Source of the DNA: Competibacter_A sp003527885 | GTDB taxonomy: Bacteria; Pseudomonadota; Gammaproteobacteria; Competibacterales; Competibacteraceae | Assembly (NCBI GenBank): GCA_035442025.1 | Contig: DAORPQ010000005.1 | Coordinates: 1-64,000 of the forward strand | Reading direction: 5' to 3' | DNA: 64,000 nt | Part shown: one piece after another, positions 18,147 through 26,512 of the stretch | Layout of the letters: the number at the start of each line of letters is the position of its first letter | Numbering within the stretch: position 1 is the stretch's first letter | The notes under the pieces: model-generated | What the model saw: only the letters and a program-made list of their open reading frames with translations | What the model was told of the DNA's origin: nothing | Databases searched by the model: none | Made by a program: the position numbers and the translations under genes

Positions 18147-19604
18147 CTAAACCGGCCACCAAGCGCGCGGCGTGAGCAACGTTCCCAGGCCCCGCGCAAG
18201 GTAGTACAAATCCCGGCCGGCGCTGCGCTGGCGGGCGTAGAACGCGTCGCTCATCAGCCGCTCTTCGCGCGGAGCGGACGCCGGCAACAGCAACTGGGTC
18301 GGCCCGATCAATCCCGCCGGCGCCTGATCGCCCAACCGCTCCCACTCCTCCAGGCGTTCGGCCGCCTGTTCGGGGGTCAGCGCGTCCGTTCCCACGACCC
18401 GCAGATCGCCGCTCGCGACCGCCAACAAGCGCGGCAGAAAACGCAAGACCGGGATCGAGGTCGCCCATTCCCACGCGCTGAATTCCCGCCGCCGGCGCAC
18501 GCCGAACTCATCGAATTCCAGGCGATTGCCCCGCAGGCGCACCGCGCGCAACGGCTGACGGTGGTTCTCGGCCAGCGCGGCGAGCAACGCCAGCGGCCAC
18601 AGCGGCAGCGACGCGGCCAGCAACAGCAGGCCGAACAACCGGTTTACCGGCTCGGCGATGAAACGGCTCAAGGTGGTCTCGCCCAGGTCGGCCAGCAAAA
18701 ACGTCTCGGCCACCGACAGCACCGCGCCGATGTCCACCCGGATCAGCCGGTTGCCCTGCACGATGGCGTTACGCACCTCCACCAGCTCGCCGATGTAGGT
18801 ATCCGGCAGCACCACGCTGTCCCGCAGAATGGCCAGCCGGTCCACGATCGCCCGGTTGCCGACCACCACCTCGCCGTGGAATTCGGCACTGGGGTCGATC
18901 CGGCAACCGCGACCGACCCACGCGATCCCTTCCCGCAGGCTGCGCGGCGAGAGCTGGGAGCGCAAACCCGCCGTCAAGCCGAGGGCGACCTGTCGGCCCG
19001 GCACGATCAATTCCGGGATGCGCCCGGCGGCCGCATCAAGGTTGGCCCGGTGATAGGCCTTCAAGGAGTCCAGGCCATTCACCGTGCCCGGCAGTTCCAC
19101 CACCGGCCACACCGGCGCGGTGGCCTTCGGCGCGCCGCTCCAGCGCAACCACTCCAAACCGCCGCGACCACCGTCTTGATGCAGGCAAATGCTGATCGGC
19201 TGCTCCGGGGTTTTCCCGTAGACGACCGGACCCGCCGTTTCGCGGGCGGCTCGCAGGAATTGTGCCGGGCTGAAGCCGTAAAGCATGTCTCCCCGCAGGG
19301 CCAGCACCGCTCCAGCCAGGCGGGGCTGGCTCAAATCCAGCACCTCGTCGGGATCGGCTTCGCCGCGGGTCAGGATATAATCCAGCCGCATTCCCCAGCG
19401 GCCGCCGTCGCCGAACGCCGCCCGCACTTCTTCGGCCTGCGGTGAAACAGCCACCAGCGCCTGCCGCAAACCGGCGGCGGCCAGCCTTTCCAGCACATGC
19501 TCCAACACCGCTTTACCGACCACCGGCAACATGGCCACACAGGATCGGTCGGTCAGCGGCTGCAACTCCCGGCCCAGCCGGTCGGCCAAAATCAATACCT
19601 GCAC
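18147..19604 (-). CDS. Nucleotidyltransferase/left-handed helix protein fused to a degenerate sugar-phosphate transferase domain
   Basis: Residues 1-225 of this 485-residue protein resemble NDP-sugar pyrophosphorylases (MQVLILADRLGRELQPLT, PVVGKAVLEHVLERL), though the G-x-G-T-R-L loop is altered to ADRLGRELQP. Residues 235-310 look like a left-handed beta helix (hexapeptide-style stretch HGEVVVGNRAIVDRLAIL). A membrane segment near 320-345 is followed by a C-terminal part that matches the end of WcaJ-type transferases (RLLAVASGDLRVVGTDALTP, then GLIGPTQLL). The catalytic Asp-Glu pair (DELPQ in active enzymes) is missing: the aligned bases read SIPVLRF. The start is GTG. Three bases separate it from the intact sugar transferase upstream, so it probably belongs to a surface-glycan pathway, perhaps as an adaptor. 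Confidence 0.75.
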   Translation of the reverse strand: MQVLILADRLGRELQPLTDRSCVAMLPVVGKAVLEHVLERLAAAGLRQALVAVSPQAEEVRAAFGDGGRWGMRLDYILTRGEADPDEVLDLSQPRLAGAVLALRGDMLYGFSPAQFLRAARETAGPVVYGKTPEQPISICLHQDGGRGGLEWLRWSGAPKATAPVWPVVELPGTVNGLDSLKAYHRANLDAAAGRIPELIVPGRQVALGLTAGLRSQLSPRSLREGIAWVGRGCRIDPSAEFHGEVVVGNRAIVDRLAILRDSVVLPDTYIGELVEVRNAIVQGNRLIRVDIGAVLSVAETFLLADLGETTLSRFIAEPVNRLFGLLLLAASLPLWPLALLAALAENHRQPLRAVRLRGNRLEFDEFGVRRRREFSAWEWATSIPVLRFLPRLLAVASGDLRVVGTDALTPEQAAERLEEWERLGDQAPAGLIGPTQLLLPASAPREERLMSDAFYARQRSAGRDLYYLARGLGTLLTPRAWWPV

Positions 19605-19607
19605 GAG

Positions 19608-20357
19608 CTAATAGGCCCCCCGCCCCAACAGCACCGCCGGCACGGTCTTGAGCAAAATCAGGATGTCTTGCCGCAGCGAGGACGACTCGATATAGCGCAC
19701 GTCGAGCTTGACCTGCTCCGGAAACGGAATGTCCGAGCGTCCCGAAACCTGCCAGATACAGGTGATGCCCGGAATGACTTCCAGCCGCCGTCGGTCGGCC
19801 AGCGAGTATTTGTCCACTTCGCTCGGCAGCGCCGGACGCGGCCCCACCAGCGACATGTCGCCCACCAGCACGTTCCAGAACTGCGGCAGCTCGTCGATGG
19901 AGGCGCGGCGGATGAAGCGGCCGACGCGGGTGATGCGCGGATCGCGTTTCATCTTGAACAGCACGCCGCCGGCCGACTCGTTGCGGGCCAGCAGTTCCGC
20001 CTTGCGGGCCTCGGCGTCGACGTACATCGACCGGAACTTCCACATGGAAAAGAGCTTGCCCCAGCGCCCGACCCGGGTTTGCCTGAAGAATATCGGACCC
20101 GGCGACTCCAGCTTGATCAGCACCGCCACCACCAGGAACAGCGGCGCCAACAAAAGCAGCAGTTCCAGGGACACCACGATATCCAGCAGCCGCTTGAACA
20201 CGTAAGTGCTGCCGATCACCGCTTTCCAGGTCGAGCGTTTGATCTGAAAGCGCAACTGCCGCCAGAAACCGTCGGGCCGCACTTGGCCGTAACGGCTCAA
20301 CAAGGCCTCGCGCAGCGTCGGATCGGGTTCGAACCAACGGTCGGATTGTTCGCTCAT
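19608..20357 (-). CDS. Undecaprenyl-phosphate sugar phosphotransferase (monotopic PGT)
   Basis: This 249-residue protein is a complete small monotopic phosphoglycosyl transferase, which starts glycan assembly by moving a sugar-phosphate from NDP-sugar to undecaprenyl phosphate. Features in order: hydrophobic helix (about 43-70, RLLDIVVSLELLLLLAPLF), SPGPIFFRQTRVG, the KFRSM box, the catalytic pair in RRASIDELPQFWNVL, and GDMSLVGPRPALPSEVDKY. Everything expected for activity is present. ATG 20357 overlaps the preceding stop as ATGA. It sits between two genes that carry degenerate copies of the same domain, and is the only one of the three likely to be catalytic. Confidence 0.9.
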   Translation of the reverse strand: MSEQSDRWFEPDPTLREALLSRYGQVRPDGFWRQLRFQIKRSTWKAVIGSTYVFKRLLDIVVSLELLLLLAPLFLVVAVLIKLESPGPIFFRQTRVGRWGKLFSMWKFRSMYVDAEARKAELLARNESAGGVLFKMKRDPRITRVGRFIRRASIDELPQFWNVLVGDMSLVGPRPALPSEVDKYSLADRRRLEVIPGITCIWQVSGRSDIPFPEQVKLDVRYIESSSLRQDILILLKTVPAVLLGRGAY

Positions 20358-21634
20358 CGCTTCGCTTCCCGGCGGGCCTGCCGCCACACGCGGTACAAAA
20401 ATAACGGATTGCCGAGCAGGTAACGCCGCCACATCCGCCCCGGCTCTTGGGCGAGCCGCCAGACCCATTCCAGGCCGATTTCGCGCAGCCACAACGGGGC
20501 GCGGGGAATCCGGCCGGAATAAAAATCGAACAGCCCGCCCACCCCCATCCGCACCGGCGGCCGCAGGCGCTGGTGGTGTTCCGCCAGCCACAGTTCCTGC
20601 CGGGGCACCCCGAACGCCACCAGCAAAATCCGGGCCCTGGAGTCATTGATCCGTCCGATGACGGCGTCTTGCTCGCTCGAATCGAAATAGCCGTGCTGGA
20701 CCCCGGCAACGACCAGCGTCGGATAGCGTTGCCGCATGTTCGCGGCCACCTGGTCGGCCACCCCCGGCCGCGCGCCCAGCAAAAATAGGCTCAGACCATC
20801 GCGGGCGGCGCGCTCGCACAAGCGCGGGAACAGATCGGTGCCGTTGACGTTGGCGGCCAAACCCACGCCCAGGATCCGACAGCCGATCTTCAGGCCGATG
20901 CCGTCCGGCAGCACCCGAGCCGCGCTTTGCAGCACAGCCCGGTAACGTTCGTTCCGGTAAGCGATGTTGAGGCAGTCGGGGTTGACGAAAGCCAACAAAG
21001 ACCCGTTCCGGGGCTCTTGCCACGGGTCCGTCGCCCCGGTCAGCGGGGGGGCGGCGCGCGCGGCGATCCAAGCGAGGGCTTCATCCATGGTGGTGTTGAC
21101 GATGGGGACGCCGAAAAAGTCGAGCGAGGGCGGCGTCGGCCGGTCGCCGCCGCCCAACAGCAGGGCCAGCAGCGAACGCGCGATCAAGCCCAGACTGCCC
21201 CGCAGGGACGCACGTTCGGCAAAGGCCCGATCCAGCTCGCTTTCGGGGTCGTGCGCGATGCCGGTCAAGCGCTGGAGCCGATAGGGAGAGAACAGGCCCG
21301 GCCGAACCGCGAAACGCCCTTCCGCTTCGACCGGCACCGCCGCCGCTTCTTCGAGCGTCAAGGGGCGCGGGCCGGCGAAGGCCATGTCGCCGCGCAAGAT
21401 ATTGAGCAACACCGCCCCTCCCCGTCCGGCCACCGTTCCCGAGAACGCCAATCGCTCGAAAGGTCGTCGGTCGCGGCCCAACAGCCGGCGGCGTTCGACC
21501 GGACGGCCGGTCTGCACCAGGCCAAGCAACGCGCGCGCCAGCCACCAAGGCGCCAGCACGCCGAGCAACAGCAGCGCCAGCGCCAGATCGAACAACCTGA
21601 GCGACGCCGCGCCTGACGGCGAATCCCCCTTCAC
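20354..21634 (-). CDS. Degenerate sugar-phosphate transferase domain fused to WecG/TagA/CpsF glycosyltransferase
   Basis: The 426-residue product begins at GTG 21634, seven bases after a GGAGG. Residues 1-165 are a PGT-like domain: a membrane helix (RLFDLALALLLLGVLAPWW), then VLLNILRGDMAFAGPRPLTL and PGLFSPYRLQRLTG. The catalytic Asp-Glu is replaced (TVAGRGG where active enzymes have SLDELPQ). Residues about 180-420 form a WecG/TagA/CpsF enzyme with FFGVPIVNTTMDEA, AFVNPDCLNIAYRNERYR, VLPDGIGLKIGCRI, NGTDLFPRLCE and VAFGVPRQELWLAEH. That family adds the second sugar (for example ManNAcA or GlcNAc-type units) to lipid-linked intermediates. The fused domain may dock the enzyme at the membrane beside the active transferase. 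Confidence 0.85.
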   Translation of the reverse strand: MKGDSPSGAASLRLFDLALALLLLGVLAPWWLARALLGLVQTGRPVERRRLLGRDRRPFERLAFSGTVAGRGGAVLLNILRGDMAFAGPRPLTLEEAAAVPVEAEGRFAVRPGLFSPYRLQRLTGIAHDPESELDRAFAERASLRGSLGLIARSLLALLLGGGDRPTPPSLDFFGVPIVNTTMDEALAWIAARAAPPLTGATDPWQEPRNGSLLAFVNPDCLNIAYRNERYRAVLQSAARVLPDGIGLKIGCRILGVGLAANVNGTDLFPRLCERAARDGLSLFLLGARPGVADQVAANMRQRYPTLVVAGVQHGYFDSSEQDAVIGRINDSRARILLVAFGVPRQELWLAEHHQRLRPPVRMGVGGLFDFYSGRIPRAPLWLREIGLEWVWRLAQEPGRMWRRYLLGNPLFLYRVWRQARREAKR

Positions 21635-21641
21635 CTCATCT

Positions 21642-21646
21642 CCTCC
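21642..21646 (-). promoter_or_regulatory. Ribosome-binding site for the GTG start of the WecG fusion gene
   Basis: GGAGG is seven bases upstream of GTG 21634. The longer frame upstream of this point is antisense to the phosphopantetheinyl transferase gene and has no homology-like content, so the GTG start is well supported. Confidence 0.7.
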
Positions 21647-21669
21647 CGAGCGCCGCAACCGACCAAATT

Positions 21670-22455
21670 CTAGCTCGTCCCATCGCCGGCATCCGGCAAG
21701 CGCCTTCCCCGCCAGCGCCACTCCGCGCCGGCCCCCGCCAACGCCCCGCTCCAACCGGGCTCCAGCGGCAGGCTCAACACGCTCCATTCCCGACCCTCGG
21801 CATCGCGAAGGCGCAGCCGCCCCTCCGGTCGCCCATCTTTTGCAAAACAAACCTCCAGCGTGCGCAACCCGCTGGCCAGACCGCCCCCCAAAGCCTTGGC
21901 GATCGCCTCCTTGCGGGTCCAACAGCCAAAAAATGCCTCCCGTCGCCGCTCGGCCGGCTGGGCCTGAAAGCACGCCAGCTCGCCCGAGGTGCAAATCCGG
22001 TCGATGATGGCCTCGTAGCGGACGGACCGGCCGTGACATTCCAAATCCGCGCCCACCGCGCGGCGGGCGACCGCATACAGCACGCCGTCCTCGCTGTGCG
22101 ACAGGTTGAAACACAGGCCGGCTCCCGCCTCCGCGCCAGTCAGGACGGGCTTGCCGTGCCTTCCCTGCGCGAAGCGTAGCGCCGCGGCCGGCCGGTCGAG
22201 GTAGGCGGCCAACAACTCCCGCAACAGCCCCCGTCCGGCAATGAAGCGGTTGCCGTGCTCCGGGAAGCGAAACCGCGCCGCCCGTTCCCGTTCGTCCGCC
22301 GATAGGTGCGCGGACAACTCGGCCAGTCGCTCGGTGGGCTGGCGCAAACTCGCCCGCCAGACCTGCACGTCCCCGCCATCCCCGCTCCCGGAAGGCGCCG
22401 CCACCGGCCACCTCCAGGATTCGCTCGCAACCCGCCGCTCATTCGGTTCCATCAT
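21670..22455 (-). CDS. 4'-phosphopantetheinyl transferase (Sfp type)
   Basis: This 261-residue enzyme loads the phosphopantetheine arm of CoA onto acyl or peptidyl carrier proteins. The two hallmark motifs are present: AVGADLECHGR (with the metal-binding Asp and Glu) and FFGCWTRKEAIAKALGGGL (W-x-x-K-E-A-x-x-K). The size fits the Sfp/EntD group rather than the shorter AcpS. Start ATG 22455 (tandem ATG-ATG) is chosen because upstream codons have no homology. It is divergent from the thioesterase gene and first in the minus-strand run toward the glycan genes, 35 bases before the WecG fusion. No carrier-protein synthase is nearby, so its substrate is unknown. Confidence 0.9.
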   Translation of the reverse strand: MMEPNERRVASESWRWPVAAPSGSGDGGDVQVWRASLRQPTERLAELSAHLSADERERAARFRFPEHGNRFIAGRGLLRELLAAYLDRPAAALRFAQGRHGKPVLTGAEAGAGLCFNLSHSEDGVLYAVARRAVGADLECHGRSVRYEAIIDRICTSGELACFQAQPAERRREAFFGCWTRKEAIAKALGGGLASGLRTLEVCFAKDGRPEGRLRLRDAEGREWSVLSLPLEPGWSGALAGAGAEWRWRGRRLPDAGDGTS

Positions 22456-22628
22456 CGTTCTCTCGGACGTTCGCTCGGCCGCCGTTCCTCGGCCAGCCCC
22501 CTCACAGCCAAAACGCGCATGTGCTTGGGCCGCAGGTTCTTTACAATAAAGCTTTGGCCGATCGGGCCGCCGGGCGCCCACAAGCCCCGCGCGACCGCCC
22601 ACCACCCTCGCTTCAAGGGAGCGCCCGC

Positions 22629-23033
22629 ATGTCCCACCGTATCGAAATCAAGGTGCGCGGTTATCATCTCGATTTATACCGCCACGTCAACAACGCCCGT
22701 TATCTGGAGTTTTTGGAAGAAGCGCGCTGGAGCTTCCTGGAAAGTCAGGGCAGTATCGATTTCCTTCAGGAGCGCGGTTACACCTTCGCCCTGGTCAACA
22801 TCAATATCAACTACCGCCGCGCCGCCTACATGGGCGAAACCCTGGACATCACCACCCAGGTCAAATCCATCGGCAACCGCAGTTGCGTCATGCGCCAGCT
22901 CGTCACCCTCAAGGGCAGCGCCACGGTGGTGGCCGATGCCGATGTCGTCTTCGTCATCGTCGACACGCGCACCGAAAAATCGGCTGTTTTGGAAGGGGAT
23001 TTGCGGGCGGCGCTGGAGCGGATGGCCGCTTGA
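22629..23033 (+). CDS. Hot-dog fold acyl-CoA thioesterase (YbgC/FadM type)
   Basis: This 134-residue protein matches small 4HBT-type thioesterases. The active-site helix region reads YHLDLYRHVNNARYLEFLEE, with the conserved pattern D-x-x-x-H-V-N-N-A-R-Y-L typical of FadM/YbgC-like enzymes, which hydrolyse acyl-CoA esters. ATG 22629 precedes SHRIEIKVRGYHLDLY as in relatives; longer frames add unrelated sequence. It converges with galE, eight bases away, and is divergent from the phosphopantetheinyl transferase. The physiological acyl chain is unknown. Confidence 0.88.
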   Translation: MSHRIEIKVRGYHLDLYRHVNNARYLEFLEEARWSFLESQGSIDFLQERGYTFALVNININYRRAAYMGETLDITTQVKSIGNRSCVMRQLVTLKGSATVVADADVVFVIVDTRTEKSAVLEGDLRAALERMAA

Positions 23034-23041
23034 GGCCCAAC

Positions 23042-24013
23042 CTAGCGCTGTCGCGTTTCCCAATGCCAGGCGTGCTCGACGATGGTTGCCAGCTCCGCAT
23101 AACGCGGCGTCCAGCCCAGATCGGTCCGCGCCCGCCGAGAGTCGGCCACCAACCGCGCCGGATCGCCCGGCCGGCGCTCGCCGTACACGACCGTAAAATC
23201 CCGCCCGCTCACCGTTCGGGCGGTGTCGATCACTTCCCGCACCGAAAAGCCGTTGCCGTTGCCTAAATTGTAAGCCGCGCTCTCCCCGCCCTCCCACAAC
23301 CGCCGCAACGCCAGCCAATGCGCCTCGCACAGATCGGCCACATGGATGTAATCGCGAATGCAGGTGCCATCCGGCGTATCGTAGTCGGCGCCGAACACCG
23401 TGACGTTCGGCCGGCGTCCGCCAGCGGCCTGAAGCACCAGGGGAATCAGGTGGGTTTCCGGGTCGTGGCGTTCGCCCAACCGGCCTTCGGGATCGGCGCC
23501 GGCCGCATTGAAGTAGCGCAGTTTGACCGCCTTTAACCCGTACGCCCGATCGTAGTCCTCCAGCATCTGCTCCACCATCCATTTGCTGCGCCCGTAGGGA
23601 TTGATGGGATTTTTCGGGTGATCTTCGTCGATGGGCGTGCGTACGGGCTCGCCGAAAATGGCGGCGGTCGATGAAAAGATGAAGTGGTTGACCTGATGGG
23701 AGCGCATGGCGTCCAACAGAACCTGCGTCTTGAAAGTGTTGTTGCGATAGTACTTGGCCGGCTCCCGCACCGATTCGCCGACCTGAATGTAAGAGGCGAA
23801 ATGCATTACTCCATCAAAACGGTCGGCGTTGAATAACGCGTCCAGCACGGCTTCATCGCCCAGATCGCCCAGCACGAACCGCCCCCCCACGACCGCATCG
23901 CGATAGCCGGCCGACAGGTCGTCCAGCACCGTCACCCGGCAACCGCGCTGATCCAGCATTTTGACCATGTGGGAGCCGATATAACCCGCTCCGCCAACCA
24001 CCAGTACGCGCAT
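23042..24013 (-). CDS. galE: UDP-glucose 4-epimerase
   Basis: This 323-residue short-chain-dehydrogenase-like enzyme interconverts UDP-glucose and UDP-galactose with bound NAD. The Rossmann motif GGAGYIGSH is at residues 7-15, the FIFSSTAAIFGEP loop carries the catalytic Ser/Thr, and the Y-x-x-x-K pair is in NPYGRSKWMVEQ. Late motifs YFNAAGADPEGRLGE and GTCIRDYIHVADL are typical of GalE. It would supply UDP-galactose for surface glycan synthesis. It is the last gene of a minus-strand group after the coiled-coil gene, 185 bases downstream of it; that spacer contains a GGGCGG/CCGCCC hairpin at 24138-24156 but no T-tract. Confidence 0.95.
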   Translation of the reverse strand: MRVLVVGGAGYIGSHMVKMLDQRGCRVTVLDDLSAGYRDAVVGGRFVLGDLGDEAVLDALFNADRFDGVMHFASYIQVGESVREPAKYYRNNTFKTQVLLDAMRSHQVNHFIFSSTAAIFGEPVRTPIDEDHPKNPINPYGRSKWMVEQMLEDYDRAYGLKAVKLRYFNAAGADPEGRLGERHDPETHLIPLVLQAAGGRRPNVTVFGADYDTPDGTCIRDYIHVADLCEAHWLALRRLWEGGESAAYNLGNGNGFSVREVIDTARTVSGRDFTVVYGERRPGDPARLVADSRRARTDLGWTPRYAELATIVEHAWHWETRQR

Positions 24014-24198
24014 GTTTTTCCTATCCAGAAAGGCTGTCGCGGAAGGCGCGACGGTCGGGCGACAAGTCGCTCGTCACCGTTTCCGACGCCTGTCGGTCCG
24101 GCAGAGGAAACGGGGCATCGAATAGCGGGGGTTTGGCGGGCGGATTCGCGCCGCCCGATCCGACAGAACGGGCGACTCAAACCGGCGGCGCGACGACT

Positions 24199-25182
24199 TT
24201 AGGCGTCACGCCCCTCATGCATACGTAAAAACCGCTCCATCAACTGTTCGATTTCCGCTTCCAACGCACTTCGTTCCTGCTCTGCCTGGCGGTCTCGCGC
24301 CGCCATCTTCTCCTCAAGATCCCGCCGCAACCGATGGGCGTGATCCAGCTGCTGGAGCAAATTCTGTTTTTCCTGCTCCCAGTTTCCGGATGGCGCCGCC
24401 TGGGCGCCCGATCCCGGGGCCGCCCGCCGCTCGGCCTGCAAGCGCTCCAGTTGTTCGCGCAAGGATTTGCGCTCCGCTTCCCAGGCCGCCCGCCGCTGTT
24501 CCAATTCGGCGGCGGCTTCCGCCCGCAACTGCTCGGCCCACTGGGCGGCGTCGGGGGGTAACTGCTGTTGGGCGCGGGCTTTGTAGAGCGCCAGGCTATC
24601 TTCCAAAGTGTTGAGCTGGACCTGCAGCTCCAAACGCTCGCCTTCCCACATCTCCTGCTGCTGCTCCAAGCGGGCGCTCACCAGCGTCTTATCCCGTTGC
24701 AAGCCCTGTAACTGGTCTTCGATGTGGGTGTTTTGCAGCAACAGGCTTTGCAGTTGCCGGTCCCATTCGACCCGCTCTTGGACAAACTGCTTTTGCAGTG
24801 CCGCTTTTTCCTGTTCGACGCGGGTCGTCGCATCGCGCAATCGCGTCGCTTCCAAAAGATGGGTCTGCCGATCCCGTTCGTGACGGGCCTTCAGTTCCGC
24901 GTACTGTTGCTCCAGGCCGCCGTGCAGCTCGGCGGTCCGGGCCAGCTCTTCTTCGAGACGTTTCTGTTGCAACAGCAGGGCTTGGCGGGCCTGATAGGCG
25001 GTCGACTGCTGGCTGAGCAGCGTATTTTGCAGTTCGTTATTCTTGGCTTGCTCTTCCGCCAGTTCGTTCTGGATCCGGGACCGATCACTTTGTAAGGCCC
25101 GGTACGGCAACAGAAAAATGATAGCGCCGCCCGCCGCCAACCCGATGATCGTTCCAACGACCAGAGACATGATATCCGTCAT
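24199..25182 (-). CDS. Membrane-anchored coiled-coil protein, unknown function
   Basis: This 327-residue protein has one N-terminal membrane helix (about residues 6-25, SLVVGTIIGLAAGGAIIFLL) followed almost entirely by predicted coiled coil rich in Glu, Gln, Leu and Arg from about 28 to 325. The gap around residues 250-270 is Pro/Gly/Ala-rich and may be a hinge. I recognise no family. It is 63 bases downstream of a receiver-domain protein that is itself coiled-coil and membrane-anchored at the other end, so the two could form a membrane scaffold. The coding strand is clear from the uninterrupted heptad-like pattern. Confidence 0.75.
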   Translation of the reverse strand: MTDIMSLVVGTIIGLAAGGAIIFLLPYRALQSDRSRIQNELAEEQAKNNELQNTLLSQQSTAYQARQALLLQQKRLEEELARTAELHGGLEQQYAELKARHERDRQTHLLEATRLRDATTRVEQEKAALQKQFVQERVEWDRQLQSLLLQNTHIEDQLQGLQRDKTLVSARLEQQQEMWEGERLELQVQLNTLEDSLALYKARAQQQLPPDAAQWAEQLRAEAAAELEQRRAAWEAERKSLREQLERLQAERRAAPGSGAQAAPSGNWEQEKQNLLQQLDHAHRLRRDLEEKMAARDRQAEQERSALEAEIEQLMERFLRMHEGRDA

Positions 25183-25245
25183 GATGCATCATCCGCCTGT
25201 TTGGCTTTTATCCTGGGGACAAGCTGGCATGGACCGCGTGGCCCT

Positions 25246-26343
25246 TCATCTCAATCCGTAGGCCAGCACCGCCGCGCCGACGCCGATCGCCGCCGCCCAA
25301 GCCGCAGCTTGATAAACCCGTCGCCGCATATCCTGTTTGGCCTCGCTCAGAAGCTGTTGGAAGATATGTTCCGCCACCAGGCTGCCCGCCGCGTTGGCGC
25401 TTTCGTTTTCGGCGACAACTTGCTGGGCCACTTCTCGGGAGGTTTGCACGAGGGCACCGTGCACCGACTCCTTGACTTGTTGGGTGGCCTCGGCCACCTT
25501 GGCGTCGAGCTGCTGGACCACACGCCCGGACAGCTCCTGTAGCTGGCCCTCGCAGACCTGGGTCGTTATCTCCTTGGCCTGACGCTCCAAAAAGACCCGC
25601 CCTTCGCGCTGCAACGCTTCGAAACGCTCCTGTAACAGCGGCGGCAGTTGAGACCGGACCGCGTCCGCAGCCGCAGCGTGAATATCGCTATCGGAGGTGG
25701 GCGGCTGCCATTTGGCGAGCTGCGCCTCGCACTCCCGCGCCGCGATCCGGGCGCCGATCTGCTCTTGAGAACCTTCCAAATCCCGCCGCAGTTTGGCGAT
25801 GACATCGTTGATCAGCGGCAGCACCTGGGATTCAATGGCGTCGTAGACCACCAGTTCGGCTTTTTCGAGAGCGATCTTTTCGATCTGTTCGGACGGTACC
25901 GCCTCTCCGGCCGGCAAGGCGGGCGAAGCAGCCGGCGGAAACACCGGGACGGCCAACGCCGCCGCCGCGTCGAACCGCTCGTTCATCTGTTTCAGCACGG
26001 CACCCAACGCATCCGGCGTCGCCGGTTTGACCAGGACGCCGATGGCGCCGGCCGCCCGGGCTTCTTCCTGGTAGGCCTGATCGTCCTTGGAGGTGTACAT
26101 CGTCACCGGAATCGCCGCGGTTCCGGGTTCGCGCTTGATCTGCCGGACGGCGGCCACCCCATCCAGGCCGGGCATGGTGTGATCCATGAAAATCGCATCG
26201 GGGCGCTGGCTGCGCAGATAGCTCAACGCCTCTTCGGCGGAATCGACCGTATCGACGGTCAAGCCAAACCCTTGCAGCATCTTGCGCAACATCAAACGCG
26301 CGGATTTTGAATCATCTACGATAAGAACGTGTCGGACAGGCAT
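25246..26343 (-). CDS. Receiver-domain protein with coiled-coil body and C-terminal membrane anchor
   Basis: The first 120 or so residues of this 365-residue protein form a response-regulator receiver (HVLIVDDSKSARLMLRKML, phospho-acceptor Asp54 in IFMDHTMPG, Thr/Lys switch residues in TMYTSKDD and GVLVKPA). The body (130-340) is helical and Gln/Glu/Ala-rich with coiled-coil character. The last 21 residues (AAAWAAAIGVGAAVLAYGLR) are hydrophobic and look like a tail anchor. No DNA-binding or enzymatic output is present. ATG 26343 follows an AGGAGGG ribosome site. It lies next to the membrane coiled-coil gene and downstream of the partner-switching operon, so it may relay phosphorylation to a membrane assembly. 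Confidence 0.8.
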   Translation of the reverse strand: MPVRHVLIVDDSKSARLMLRKMLQGFGLTVDTVDSAEEALSYLRSQRPDAIFMDHTMPGLDGVAAVRQIKREPGTAAIPVTMYTSKDDQAYQEEARAAGAIGVLVKPATPDALGAVLKQMNERFDAAAALAVPVFPPAASPALPAGEAVPSEQIEKIALEKAELVVYDAIESQVLPLINDVIAKLRRDLEGSQEQIGARIAARECEAQLAKWQPPTSDSDIHAAAADAVRSQLPPLLQERFEALQREGRVFLERQAKEITTQVCEGQLQELSGRVVQQLDAKVAEATQQVKESVHGALVQTSREVAQQVVAENESANAAGSLVAEHIFQQLLSEAKQDMRRRVYQAAAWAAAIGVGAAVLAYGLR

Positions 26344-26387
26344 AAACCCTCCTGGTTTTCTTTTCAGATTAACAGTTTTTGCGGGCG

Positions 26388-26440
26388 GAAAAAACAAGCG
26401 CCCCAAACGGAACCCGCACCTGCGAGATCGCGTTTGGAGC
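26388..26440 (-). terminator. Rho-independent terminator after the partner-switching operon
   Basis: Read on the minus strand, a 10-pair stem (GCTCCAAACG with its partner, one G-T pair, 20-nt loop; plus-strand arms 26400-26409 and 26431-26440) is followed within about five bases by a run of six T. It lies between the STAS gene and the next receiver gene and separates the two transcription units. Confidence 0.6.
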
Positions 26441-26512
26441 ACCCTCCGCCCGGTCCGGCGCGCAAACCCAGGCACTCGCGCGCCGCCGGCGCTGGGCCGC
26501 GTTACCGCTTTG

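Noticed and set aside
21635..22411. Possible 259-residue N-terminal extension of the WecG fusion protein
   Set aside because: The extension is antisense-frame sequence of the phosphopantetheinyl transferase gene; GTG 21634 with GGAGG is the natural start.
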